A stretch of DNA of 7,817 nucleotides. Source: Lachnospiraceae bacterium. GTDB taxonomy: Bacteria; Bacillota; Clostridia; Lachnospirales; Lachnospiraceae. The notes under the pieces were generated by a model. It searched no databases and was not told the origin of the DNA. It saw nothing but the letters and a program-made list of their open reading frames with translations. A program made the position numbers and the translations under genes. Location: NCBI GenBank assembly GCA_017477005.1, contig JAFUXY010000031.1, positions 1 to 7,817 on the forward strand, given 5' to 3'. Shown here piece by piece: positions 1 to 5,465 of the stretch; the stretch's first letter is position 1; each line of letters begins with the position of its first letter.

Positions 1-422
1 AGCTCTACACGGATCCGAGCCGGGCCTACAACGGAAACTGGTATGACGCGACGGCGCAGGATATGACGGTGAAGCTGGACGGACAGAAGGTCACAATGAC
101 GGTGGAGGAGTGGAGCCGCTGTTTGAACGGGGAGACCATCGAAAAAGACGGCAGGGATTACAATTTCGGCTATGGAAAGGCCAAGACCGAGGAACGGCTT
201 TTGGTGTTGGCGGCGTTTGAAAACGCCATTCTTTCCACGTATGATTATATTCCGCTGGCCAACGACGGGAGCATGGCGCTGCTGTCGCAGCAAGTGTATT
301 ATGTGACCGAGGATTACAATCCGGTGCTCGAGCGGGGCGATATTTCGTACCTTCGTTATAATTACAGTGACAGCGAGTGGAAGGAATACGTGCGTTTGCA
401 GGGCGGCGTTTTGAAATATTGA
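1..422 (+). CDS. oppA: Oligopeptide ABC transporter substrate-binding protein, C-terminal part (5' end outside window)
   Basis: The reading frame is open from the window edge (first full codon at 3) to a TGA at 420-422, giving about 139 residues with no start in the window. The residues match the C-terminal lobe of SBP_bac_5 (OppA/DppA-type) lipoproteins as found in Clostridia: an ILSTYDYIPLANDGS-like segment, then LLSQQVYYV, then EDYNPV and the terminal YLRYNYSDSEWKEYV and GGVLKY. Such proteins are anchored outside the membrane and deliver peptides to the permease. The next gene starts only 14 bp after the stop and encodes the first Opp permease, which supports this role. The ATG at 63 is internal and not a start. 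The signal peptide and lipobox lie upstream and cannot be checked. The family is fairly certain; peptide preference is not known. Confidence 0.88.
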   Translation, partial: LYTDPSRAYNGNWYDATAQDMTVKLDGQKVTMTVEEWSRCLNGETIEKDGRDYNFGYGKAKTEERLLVLAAFENAILSTYDYIPLANDGSMALLSQQVYYVTEDYNPVLERGDISYLRYNYSDSEWKEYVRLQGGVLKY

Positions 423-430
423 AGGTAGGG
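421..430 (+). promoter_or_regulatory. Ribosome binding site that fixes the oppB start at 437
   Basis: A purine-rich stretch (AAGG and AGGG separated by one T) starts within the oppA stop region and lies about 6 bp before the ATG at 437. An upstream in-frame ATG at 377 lies inside oppA and lacks such a site. The protein from 437 begins MIKYSLQRIF, a typical OppB start just before the first membrane helix. Confidence 0.7.
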
Positions 431-436
431 TCAACC

Positions 437-1390
437 ATGATAAAGTACAGTTTGCAGCGAATCTTCTATATGATTCTAGTCTTTTTCATTATTATGCTCA
501 TGTGCTTTGTGCTCATCCGAATGTTGCCGCTGCCGGTGCTGCCGCCGGACGATCCACACACGCAGGTGGTGGAAATGCGCCGCGAGGCGATGGGCTACAA
601 TGAGCCGTATCTGGTGCAGTTTGGGCTTTTTATTCGGAATATTTTCACGCATTTCGACTGGGGCGTTTCGGATAAGCTGTATTTCGGACAGGAGGTCTGG
701 GAGGTTTTCAAGGAGAAGCTGCCAGCGACGGTGATCGTGAATCTGTATTCGATCCTTTTGTCAATCCCGATCGGCATTTTCCTGGGTATGCTGGCTGCAC
801 TGAAAAAGAATACGTGGGTGGATTATACGATATCCACGCTCGTCATGGCGGTCATCTCGGTGCCGAGCTTCGTGTACGCTTTTTTGATCCAGTATTTCTT
901 CTGTTTTCGATTGCAGTGGTTTCCGTTTGTCATGGAATCGGGGACGGATTATTTTTCGCCTGAGATGCTGCGAAGTTTGGTGCCGCCGGTGCTGGCGCTG
1001 TCCTTTGGCGTGATCGCCGGGTTTACCCGGACGACGCGGGCGGAGTTGGCGGAGGTGTTGGACAGCGATTATATGCTGCTCGCGAAGATCAAGGGGCTGA
1101 CCGTCTTTCAGGCGACGATCCGGCACGGTCTGCGCAATTGTTTTGTCGTAATAGTGCCGCAGATTTTCGGAGAGTTTTTGGGAATATTGAGCGGTTCTTT
1201 GATCATAGAAAAAATCTTTGCGATTCCGGGAGTCGGAGCGCTGACACTGAATGCGATTAATGGGCCGGATTACAATGTATTCATGCTCTCGACGGCTTTT
1301 TACACGGCGATAGGCTTGGCGGCGGGGCTGGTAGTGGATCTAAGCTACGGCTTTTTGGATCCGCGGATACGAATGGGGGCGAAGGAATGA
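437..1390 (+). CDS. oppB: Oligopeptide ABC transporter permease, OppB/DppB family
   Basis: This 317-residue inner-membrane permease has the usual length and layout of OppB. Hydrophobic helices can be seen near residues 9-29, 97-120, 133-155, 182-200, 238-258 and 283-303. The cytoplasmic EAA coupling loop, which docks on the ATPase, covers about residues 202-230 and reads AELAEVLDSDYMLLAKIKGL. It is followed by the family segment EKIFAIPGVGALTLNAI and a C-terminal DPRIRMG. The start at 437 is chosen over the in-frame ATG at 377, because 377 lies within oppA and would add a hydrophilic tail of 20 residues. The gene follows oppA by 14 bp and its stop overlaps the oppC start in an ATGA, so the genes are likely co-transcribed and coupled. 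It should pair with the OppC-like permease to form the translocation channel. Confidence 0.94.
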   Translation: MIKYSLQRIFYMILVFFIIMLMCFVLIRMLPLPVLPPDDPHTQVVEMRREAMGYNEPYLVQFGLFIRNIFTHFDWGVSDKLYFGQEVWEVFKEKLPATVIVNLYSILLSIPIGIFLGMLAALKKNTWVDYTISTLVMAVISVPSFVYAFLIQYFFCFRLQWFPFVMESGTDYFSPEMLRSLVPPVLALSFGVIAGFTRTTRAELAEVLDSDYMLLAKIKGLTVFQATIRHGLRNCFVVIVPQIFGEFLGILSGSLIIEKIFAIPGVGALTLNAINGPDYNVFMLSTAFYTAIGLAAGLVVDLSYGFLDPRIRMGAKE

Positions 1391-2898
1391 GTCAGAATCC
1401 GAAATTTTTGTTTGTACACGATGAGACGCGCCGGGTGGATGAGGCTCTTTCGACGAAGCCCCGGAGTTATTTTGGAGATGCGCTGTATGCGTTTCGGCAG
1501 AATCGCTCGTCGGTGGCGGCTGCGTGGATATTATTATTTTTGATCTTGTTTGCGACCTTTGCGCCGATTCTTTCTCCGTATTCGATCAAGGATCAGGATC
1601 GGATTTACACAAATTATCCTTCTTTTTTGCCTTTCTGCGGGGCGAAGGGGTGGACTTTTTTGGGAGGCACCAAGACTTATGATTCCCAGAATGACGCGTC
1701 GATGCTTTTCTGGCAGGGAATTGCGCAGGAGACGGGGATGGATCCGGTGATCAAAAAAATCCACACCTATGAGACAGCTGGGCGCAGAAGGGGGGAGGAG
1801 GTCGTTCGGTATTCCTATGATATCGAGGTCAACGCCTACTATGCGGTCGGCAATATCTATCAGGTGTTTTCCTACAAGGAATTTGAAAGGCTGCAGGAAT
1901 GGCAGAATGAGACCGGGATTCAGGTCGTCTATCCGTACGTGCATGCGTCGGATATTGAAGACATCAAGAACAATCCCAATCTCTGGTACAAGGTAACGGA
2001 AAAGGGCGTCGCCGATCTGGACGAGGAGGGTCGGTTCATCCCGGTCTATGCGACGAACAAGGAGGATGAAGGCGCGGCGTACGACTCGCTGCGGATTCCC
2101 GGCGACGATGGCAGTTATATTTATTCGATCAAAAAATCGGGCGCTGTGCAGTGCCGGATCAATTATTACAATTATTATCGCTACAAAAACGGACACGAGC
2201 CGATGTATTTGTTCGGCACTAGCCTGATGGGGATGGATCTGTTTTGCGCGATCGGTATGGGCGCGCGGTTTTCCCTGCTGTTTGCGCTGTTGGTCGCGGG
2301 TATCAATATGGTGATCGGGATTTTGTACGGCTCGCTGCAGGGGTATTATGGCGGAGCCGTGGATATGACTTTAGACCGGATTTGCGATATCTTGTCCGGG
2401 GTGCCGTTCGTGGTGGTGGCGACCCTGTTTCAGCTTCATCTTTCCCAGAAGGTGGGGGTGGTGCCGTCCTTTTTGTTCGCCTTTGTGCTGACTGGATGGA
2501 TCGGCGTGGCGGCGCTGACCAGAAAACAGTTCTACCGGTTCAAGGGGATGGAGTACGTGCTGGCGGCCAGGGCTTTGGGCGCGTCGGATCGGCGGCTGAT
2601 GTTTGCGCATATTCTGCCGAATGCCGCCGGGACGCTAGTCACAAGCTGCGCGCTCATTATCCCGGCCGTGATCAGCCAGGAAACGGCGCTGTCCTACCTT
2701 GGGATCGTCGATCTGTCAAGCTTCACGGGTACGACGCTTGGCACGCTGCTTTCACAGGGAAACGCTTCGGCTACGACGGCGCCGAACAGTATTCTGTGGC
2801 CGAGCATCTTTCTGGGACTGTTGATGATCAGCTTCAATCTATTTGGAAACGGCTTGCGAGACGCCTTCAATCCGACGACGAGGGGGACCGGGAATTGA
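1387..2898 (+). CDS. oppC: Oligopeptide ABC transporter permease, OppC/DppC family, with large extracytoplasmic insertion
   Basis: The 503-residue product is the second Opp permease, but is far longer than the roughly 290-340 residues usual for OppC. Residues 1-42 are cytoplasmic and the first helix is about 43-63. The core resumes near 274 with FGTSLMGMDLF, the counterpart of the OppC motif GTDxxGRDxF, followed by ARFSLLFALLVAG. The EAA loop is about 389-415 (EYVLAARALGASDRRLMFAH), then QETALSYLG, and a final NLFGNGLRDAFNP. The extra part, roughly residues 64-273, is hydrophilic and Tyr-rich, and by topology must lie outside the membrane. The start overlaps the oppB stop (ATGA), and the end overlaps the probable oppD start (TTGA). 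I infer that the extra domain contacts the binding protein or substrate; the sequence alone does not show which. Confidence 0.92.
   Translation: MSQNPKFLFVHDETRRVDEALSTKPRSYFGDALYAFRQNRSSVAAAWILLFLILFATFAPILSPYSIKDQDRIYTNYPSFLPFCGAKGWTFLGGTKTYDSQNDASMLFWQGIAQETGMDPVIKKIHTYETAGRRRGEEVVRYSYDIEVNAYYAVGNIYQVFSYKEFERLQEWQNETGIQVVYPYVHASDIEDIKNNPNLWYKVTEKGVADLDEEGRFIPVYATNKEDEGAAYDSLRIPGDDGSYIYSIKKSGAVQCRINYYNYYRYKNGHEPMYLFGTSLMGMDLFCAIGMGARFSLLFALLVAGINMVIGILYGSLQGYYGGAVDMTLDRICDILSGVPFVVVATLFQLHLSQKVGVVPSFLFAFVLTGWIGVAALTRKQFYRFKGMEYVLAARALGASDRRLMFAHILPNAAGTLVTSCALIIPAVISQETALSYLGIVDLSSFTGTTLGTLLSQGNASATTAPNSILWPSIFLGLLMISFNLFGNGLRDAFNPTTRGTGN
2880..2894 (+). promoter_or_regulatory. Ribosome binding site that supports a TTG start for oppD
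   Basis: A G-rich purine run (AGGGGG, 2881-2886) lies 8 bp before TTG at 2895. That TTG overlaps the oppC stop codon (2896-2898) as TTGA, matching the 4-bp overlaps on either side of it in the operon. A second in-frame TTG at 2910 and an ATG at 2946 are poorer choices, because they would remove residues normally found before the first beta strand of the ATPase. Confidence 0.6.
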
Positions 2899-3950
2899 GA
2901 GAAGATATTTTGGAGATAAAGGATCTGCGGGTCGCCTTTCAGACGATGGATGGCAAGGTCTCCGCGATACGGGGCGTGGATTTTGCGCTGCATCAGGGGG
3001 AGACGCTGGCGATCGTGGGAGAATCCGGGTCCGGGAAGTCTGTGACGATGAAGGCCGTGCTGGGGATTCTGCCGAAAAATGCCCTGGTGGAGTCTGGAGA
3101 GATATTATATGAAGGAAGAGACCTGCTGAAATGCTCTGAGAAGGATTTTTATGGGATTCGGGGTGACAAAATCTCGATGATTTTGCAGGATCCGATGTCG
3201 AGCCTGAATCCGATTATGCGGATCGGGAAGCAGTTGACGGAGGCGATGTTCTTGAAAAGGAAGCAGGCGGGGGCCCATCTGACCAAGCAGGAGGCCAAGG
3301 ACAGGGCGCTTGTGCTGATGAAGAACGTGGGTATTTCGGAACCCGCCAAGCGGTTTCGGCAGTATCCGTTCGAGTTGTCGGGCGGCATGCGGCAGCGAAT
3401 TGTGATTGCGATTGCGTTGGCTGCGGGTCCGGACATCCTGATCTGTGATGAGCCGACGACAGCGCTGGATGTGACCATTCAGGCGCAGATTTTGGAGCTG
3501 ATCAACAGGCAGAAGGAAGAGCGGTCGCTGTCGGTGGTGTTCATTACCCATGATCTGGGCGTGGTGGCGAAGATGGCGGATCGGGTCGCGGTCATGTACG
3601 CCGGAAAAATTGTCGAATACGGAACGGTGGAGGAGATTTTTTATGAAGCGGCGCATCCCTATACGTGGGCGCTGCTGTCTTCCATTCCGGATTTTTCGTC
3701 GGGAGGACGGCTTGAGTCCATCTCCGGCACGCCGCCCAACCTGTTGGTTCCTCCGAAGGGGGATGCGTTTGCGCCCCGCAATCCTTATGCGATGCAGATT
3801 GATTTTGAGGAGGAGCCGCCGATGTTTTCGATTTCCGAGACGCATTCTGCCGCGACCTGGCTGCTGCATCCGGACGCGCCCAAGGCGGAGCCTCCGCGGA
3901 TTTTGACGGAACGGATCAAAAAGCAGACAATGGGGCCAGACGCAGGATGA
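2895..3950 (+). CDS. oppD: Oligopeptide ABC transporter ATP-binding protein, OppD/DppD family
   Basis: This 351-residue ATPase powers peptide import at the cytoplasmic face of the permease. All ABC motifs are present: Walker A GESGSGKS (42-49), Q-loop glutamine at 98 in ILQDPMSSLNP, signature LSGGMRQR (161-168), Walker B ILICDEP with D185 and E186, D-loop ALD, and the switch histidine H219 in FITHDLGVV. The oligopeptide-transporter C-terminal region starts near HPYTWALLSSIPD (254-266). In many OppD proteins that tail carries four cysteines (GCxFxPRCPxA...C...ACWL) that can hold an Fe-S cluster. Here they are D290, N296, D303 and T321, as I recall from Gram-positive OppD such as the lactococcal type. 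The frame is open upstream to 2244, but that part overlaps oppC; TTG at 2895 is the best start. No OppF partner follows. Confidence 0.93.
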   Translation: MREDILEIKDLRVAFQTMDGKVSAIRGVDFALHQGETLAIVGESGSGKSVTMKAVLGILPKNALVESGEILYEGRDLLKCSEKDFYGIRGDKISMILQDPMSSLNPIMRIGKQLTEAMFLKRKQAGAHLTKQEAKDRALVLMKNVGISEPAKRFRQYPFELSGGMRQRIVIAIALAAGPDILICDEPTTALDVTIQAQILELINRQKEERSLSVVFITHDLGVVAKMADRVAVMYAGKIVEYGTVEEIFYEAAHPYTWALLSSIPDFSSGGRLESISGTPPNLLVPPKGDAFAPRNPYAMQIDFEEEPPMFSISETHSAATWLLHPDAPKAEPPRILTERIKKQTMGPDAG

Positions 3951-4321
3951 GGGCGAAGGGTTCCGATTATATCCGTTGTATTGTGACGGCTGTTTGTATT
4001 GTGTCCATCGTAATCGCTTTGCAGCAGGGCAGGGGACTTGTTCTGTGGCAGAGCCTTTCCGATGGATGCTTTGCGGCGGCCGTTTTTTTGATGGGTTTCG
4101 GCGGGCTTCGCATGGCGGCGAATGCAGGAGTTTTTGACCTTCCTTCCTATGGAATACGGCGCTTGTTTGAGGCGCATAGACGCCGGGATGCGGAGAGGGA
4201 AGACTTCTTGTCCTACTGTAATCGACGCAGGAAATCCGCAAAATCTCCGCGTCCATGGCTTGTGACGGGGGGGTGCTTTTTGCTGTTTTCGTTCGTGTTT
4301 CTATGGATTTTGCGGCATTAA
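3947..4321 (+). CDS. Small membrane protein, DUF3899-like, last gene of the opp operon
   Basis: The 124-residue product has three hydrophobic stretches (about residues 9-25, 35-58 and 105-121) and a very basic loop between the second and third, with RRLFEAHRRR and CNRRRKSAKS. The core segment with LMGFGGLRMAANAGVFDLPSYGIRRLF resembles the DUF3899 pattern of a Gly-rich helix, then a G-x-F-D turn and an aromatic basic stretch. I recall such proteins beside peptide ABC transporters in Clostridia, but their function is unknown. The ATG overlaps the oppD stop (ATGA) and no proper ribosome binding site precedes it, so translation is probably coupled to oppD. By the positive-inside rule the basic loop should be cytoplasmic. 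A role in assembly or regulation of the importer is only a guess from position. The family call is from memory of the pattern and is moderately sure. Confidence 0.75.
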   Translation: MRAKGSDYIRCIVTAVCIVSIVIALQQGRGLVLWQSLSDGCFAAAVFLMGFGGLRMAANAGVFDLPSYGIRRLFEAHRRRDAEREDFLSYCNRRRKSAKSPRPWLVTGGCFLLFSFVFLWILRH

Positions 4322-4328
4322 AGGAGGT
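4321..4328 (+). promoter_or_regulatory. Orphan perfect Shine-Dalgarno sequence after the opp operon
   Basis: AAGGAGGT overlaps the stop of the DUF3899-like gene, a full match to the 16S anti-Shine-Dalgarno. The ATG that follows directly at 4329 has zero spacing and would encode only 12 residues (MHISVLKYLGKK) up to TAA at 4365-4367. No canonical start codon sits 5-9 bp downstream. It may be a relic of a lost downstream gene or a chance match. Confidence 0.45.
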
Positions 4329-4332
4329 ATGC

Positions 4333-4352
4333 ATATTTCGGTTTTGAAATAT
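4333..4352. repeat. 7-bp inverted repeat (ATATTTC / GAAATAT), 6-nt loop
   Basis: The arms at 4333-4339 and 4346-4352 are exact reverse complements. The hairpin is A/T-rich and has no following T-run, so it is a weak terminator candidate at best. It is nonetheless the only structure seen just after the opp operon and might act as an mRNA 3' end. Confidence 0.4.
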
Positions 4353-4402
4353 TTGGGTAAGAAATAAGCCTATGTCTATATGAAAATTGCACAAAAATGA
4401 AG

Positions 4403-4458
4403 TTTTGTAACAAGATATTTATGAAATATTGCCGAAACCTTACGAAATTGTTACAAAA
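4403..4458. promoter_or_regulatory. Paired TTGTNACAA operator-like sites upstream of the lytic transglycosylase promoter
   Basis: TTTTGTAACAA (4403-4413) and TTGTTACAAAA (4448-4458) are exact 11-bp reverse complements, 45 bp apart centre to centre. Each core, TTGTNACAA, is itself a palindrome. The downstream copy ends 3 bp before the -35 element. Each copy also contains TGTWAC, the half-site of the WalR (YycF) response regulator, whose known site is TGTWAH-N5-TGTWAH; the second half-sites here match only 4 of 6 positions. WalR controls cell-wall hydrolases in Bacillota, which would fit the downstream gene, but the assignment is inference. Between the copies lies a further palindrome, ATATTT-ATG-AAATAT (4415-4429). 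Confidence 0.5.
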
Positions 4459-4461
4459 AAT

Positions 4462-4490
4462 TTGCAATCTAAAAACATCTCTGTTATGAT
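4462..4490 (+). promoter_or_regulatory. Sigma-A-type promoter with extended -10 for the lytic transglycosylase gene
   Basis: TTGCAA (-35, 4462-4467) and TATGAT (-10, 4485-4490) are 17 bp apart, and a TG dinucleotide at 4482-4483 makes an extended -10. The A/T-rich run just upstream is favourable to RNA polymerase. Transcription should start near 4497, leaving a leader of about 58 nt. Confidence 0.78.
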
Positions 4491-4506
4491 TCCCAATCGT
4501 AAACGA

Positions 4507-4521
4507 CAGGAAACCTTCCTG
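4507..4521 (+). other. Short hairpin in the 5' leader of the lytic transglycosylase mRNA
   Basis: CAGGAA (4507-4512) pairs exactly with TTCCTG (4516-4521) around a 3-nt loop, ACC. GGTGGTT follows directly and could pair with the loop or with AAACC, so an alternative fold is possible. It starts about 10 nt from the predicted transcript 5' end and may simply protect it. Confidence 0.35.
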
Positions 4522-4554
4522 GTGGTTGCCAAAGGACAAAAGGAGAGATGAATT

Positions 4555-5355
4555 ATGAAGACTAGACATATGGTATTGAAAGGGATTTCTACAGTAATGT
4601 GTTGTCTGATGTTGTTGTCTACGACAGGTCCGCTGGAGGTGGAAGCCGCATCAAAGACAAGCACTGAGAAAACACAGACGACGCAAACGACAAAGACAGC
4701 AAGCAAAAAGACAAAGAAAAAGAACAAGACGAGCGCAAAGACAACGGCGAAGAATTCTGCAACAACGAAGACTACGGCGAAGAGTTCCGCAACAACGAAG
4801 ACCGCTGCGAAGTCCGCAAAGACGAAGGCCGAAAAGAAAGCGCAGAAGAAGGCAAGGCGTTTGGCAAAGAAGCAGGCCAAGGCGGAAAAGAAGGCGCAGG
4901 AGGCTGCCGCCAAGAAGCCTGAAAATTCGCATTACACGGTGCATATCGGTTCCGGCACAAAGCGTCTGGCGGATGAGTACCAGGATTACACCTATGCAAT
5001 GTGCAAGAAATACGGAATTGAAAATTATTACCAGGTGATCCTGACGCAGATGTGCGTGGAGTCTGGTTATGACTACACCGCGATGAGCCCGGGGAACAAT
5101 TATGGATTGATGCAGATCAGTGTGCCGCTGTTCCCGCATCTGCAGTCGAAGCTGGGGCTGACCGACCTGCACGATCCCCATCAGAATATCGAGGCCGGTG
5201 TGTATATTATGGCAGAGTTTATTCATCGCTACGGCGATGTACAGGCCGCGTTGGTCTGCTATCACAGAGGCGAGAGCGCCGCAAGAAAGGGTATGAGATC
5301 GGATAGTTATTCCGCGAGGATCGTTTCGATGGTGTCCGGGTTGGAAGAGGTATAA
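4555..5355 (+). CDS. Secreted peptidoglycan lytic transglycosylase (SLT domain) with Lys/Thr-rich tether
   Basis: The 266-residue product should cleave the MurNAc-GlcNAc bond in peptidoglycan outside the cell. Residues 1-31 form a signal peptide: basic KTRHMVLK, a hydrophobic stretch to about 25, and a probable VEA-A cleavage site. Residues 33-121 are a Lys/Thr/Ser/Ala-rich tether; 62-91 contains 10-residue repeats, and 91-121 is a highly charged likely helix. The SLT (lysozyme-like) domain spans about 142-260. The catalytic glutamate is E169 in QMCVESGYD, the GLMQ motif is at 184-187, and NIEAGVYIMAEFIHRYGD with ALVCYHRGE corresponds to the helix and A-Y-N-type motif near the cleft. ATG at 4555 is chosen because AAGGAGAG lies about 8 bp upstream. 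The gene has its own promoter and terminator. The basic tether probably binds anionic wall polymers; this is inference. Confidence 0.92.
   Translation: MKTRHMVLKGISTVMCCLMLLSTTGPLEVEAASKTSTEKTQTTQTTKTASKKTKKKNKTSAKTTAKNSATTKTTAKSSATTKTAAKSAKTKAEKKAQKKARRLAKKQAKAEKKAQEAAAKKPENSHYTVHIGSGTKRLADEYQDYTYAMCKKYGIENYYQVILTQMCVESGYDYTAMSPGNNYGLMQISVPLFPHLQSKLGLTDLHDPHQNIEAGVYIMAEFIHRYGDVQAALVCYHRGESAARKGMRSDSYSARIVSMVSGLEEV
4738..4824 (+). repeat. 30-bp tandem repeat encoding KTTAK(N/S)SATT units
   Basis: Two close copies (4738-4767 and 4768-4797) encode KTTAKNSATT and KTTAKSSATT, and a third, decayed copy starting at 4798 encodes KTAAKSAKT. The unit lies in the tether between signal peptide and SLT domain. 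Copy number is likely to vary between strains. Confidence 0.7.
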
Positions 5356-5364
5356 GAGACGTAG

Positions 5365-5396
5365 AAAACGGGTGGCGAAAGCCGCCCGTTTTGTGT
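5365..5396 (+). terminator. Strong intrinsic terminator after the lytic transglycosylase gene
   Basis: AAAACGGGTGGC (5365-5376) pairs with GCCGCCCGTTTT (5381-5392) over 12 bp with a single G-U pair and a GAAA tetraloop, followed by TTTTGTGT. A-run and T-run flank the GC core on both strands, so it can work in either direction. It lies 10 bp after the stop codon. Confidence 0.9.
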
Positions 5397-5401
5397 ATAA
5401 T
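5396..5401 (+). promoter_or_regulatory. Consensus -10 element directly after the terminator
   Basis: TATAAT follows the terminator's T-run directly. At 17-bp spacing the -35 would be TGGCGA (5373-5378), only 3 of 6 to consensus and inside the terminator hairpin. The promoter for the AAA-ATPase_like gene is therefore plausible but weak. Expected transcription start is near 5408, giving a leader of about 58 nt with a 6-codon ORF at 5422-5442. Confidence 0.45.
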
Positions 5402-5465
5402 AGTAACTGAATAGATACATAATGAAACGGACGGTTCCTTGAAATCGTGGCAGAAGGAGGCGGCT

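Noticed and set aside
377..436. Longer oppB start at ATG 377
   Set aside because: It lies inside the oppA end, has no good ribosome binding site, and adds a 20-residue hydrophilic tail not typical of OppB; ATG 437 has a purine-rich site.
1534..2196. Antisense frame of 220 codons opposite oppC
   Set aside because: Mirror of the oppC insert; no ribosome binding site or known motif.
2244..2894. Upstream in-frame extension of oppD (568-residue frame)
   Set aside because: This part is the shifted-frame shadow of oppC and its residues show no ABC or other known domain.
4341..4353. 13-bp match GTTTTGAAATATT shared with the end of oppA (408-420), as if a duplicated gene end
   Set aside because: One 13-bp match in nearly 8 kb is expected by chance and the flanks do not align.
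3105..4394. Long antisense frame of 429 codons opposite oppD
   Set aside because: Arg/His/Gln-rich, low-complexity shadow of the GC-biased oppD gene with no recognisable domain; the sense strand has a complete ABC ATPase.
4491..4554. c-di-AMP (ydaO) riboswitch upstream of the lytic transglycosylase
   Set aside because: Tempting from gene context and the AGGAAACC string, but the leader is about 58 nt and lacks the multi-helix core, which needs well over 100 nt.
4440..4913. Antisense frame rich in Phe/Ala/Val opposite the SLT gene
   Set aside because: Composition is the direct mirror of the Lys/Thr/Ala codons of the tether; it looks membrane-like only for that reason.
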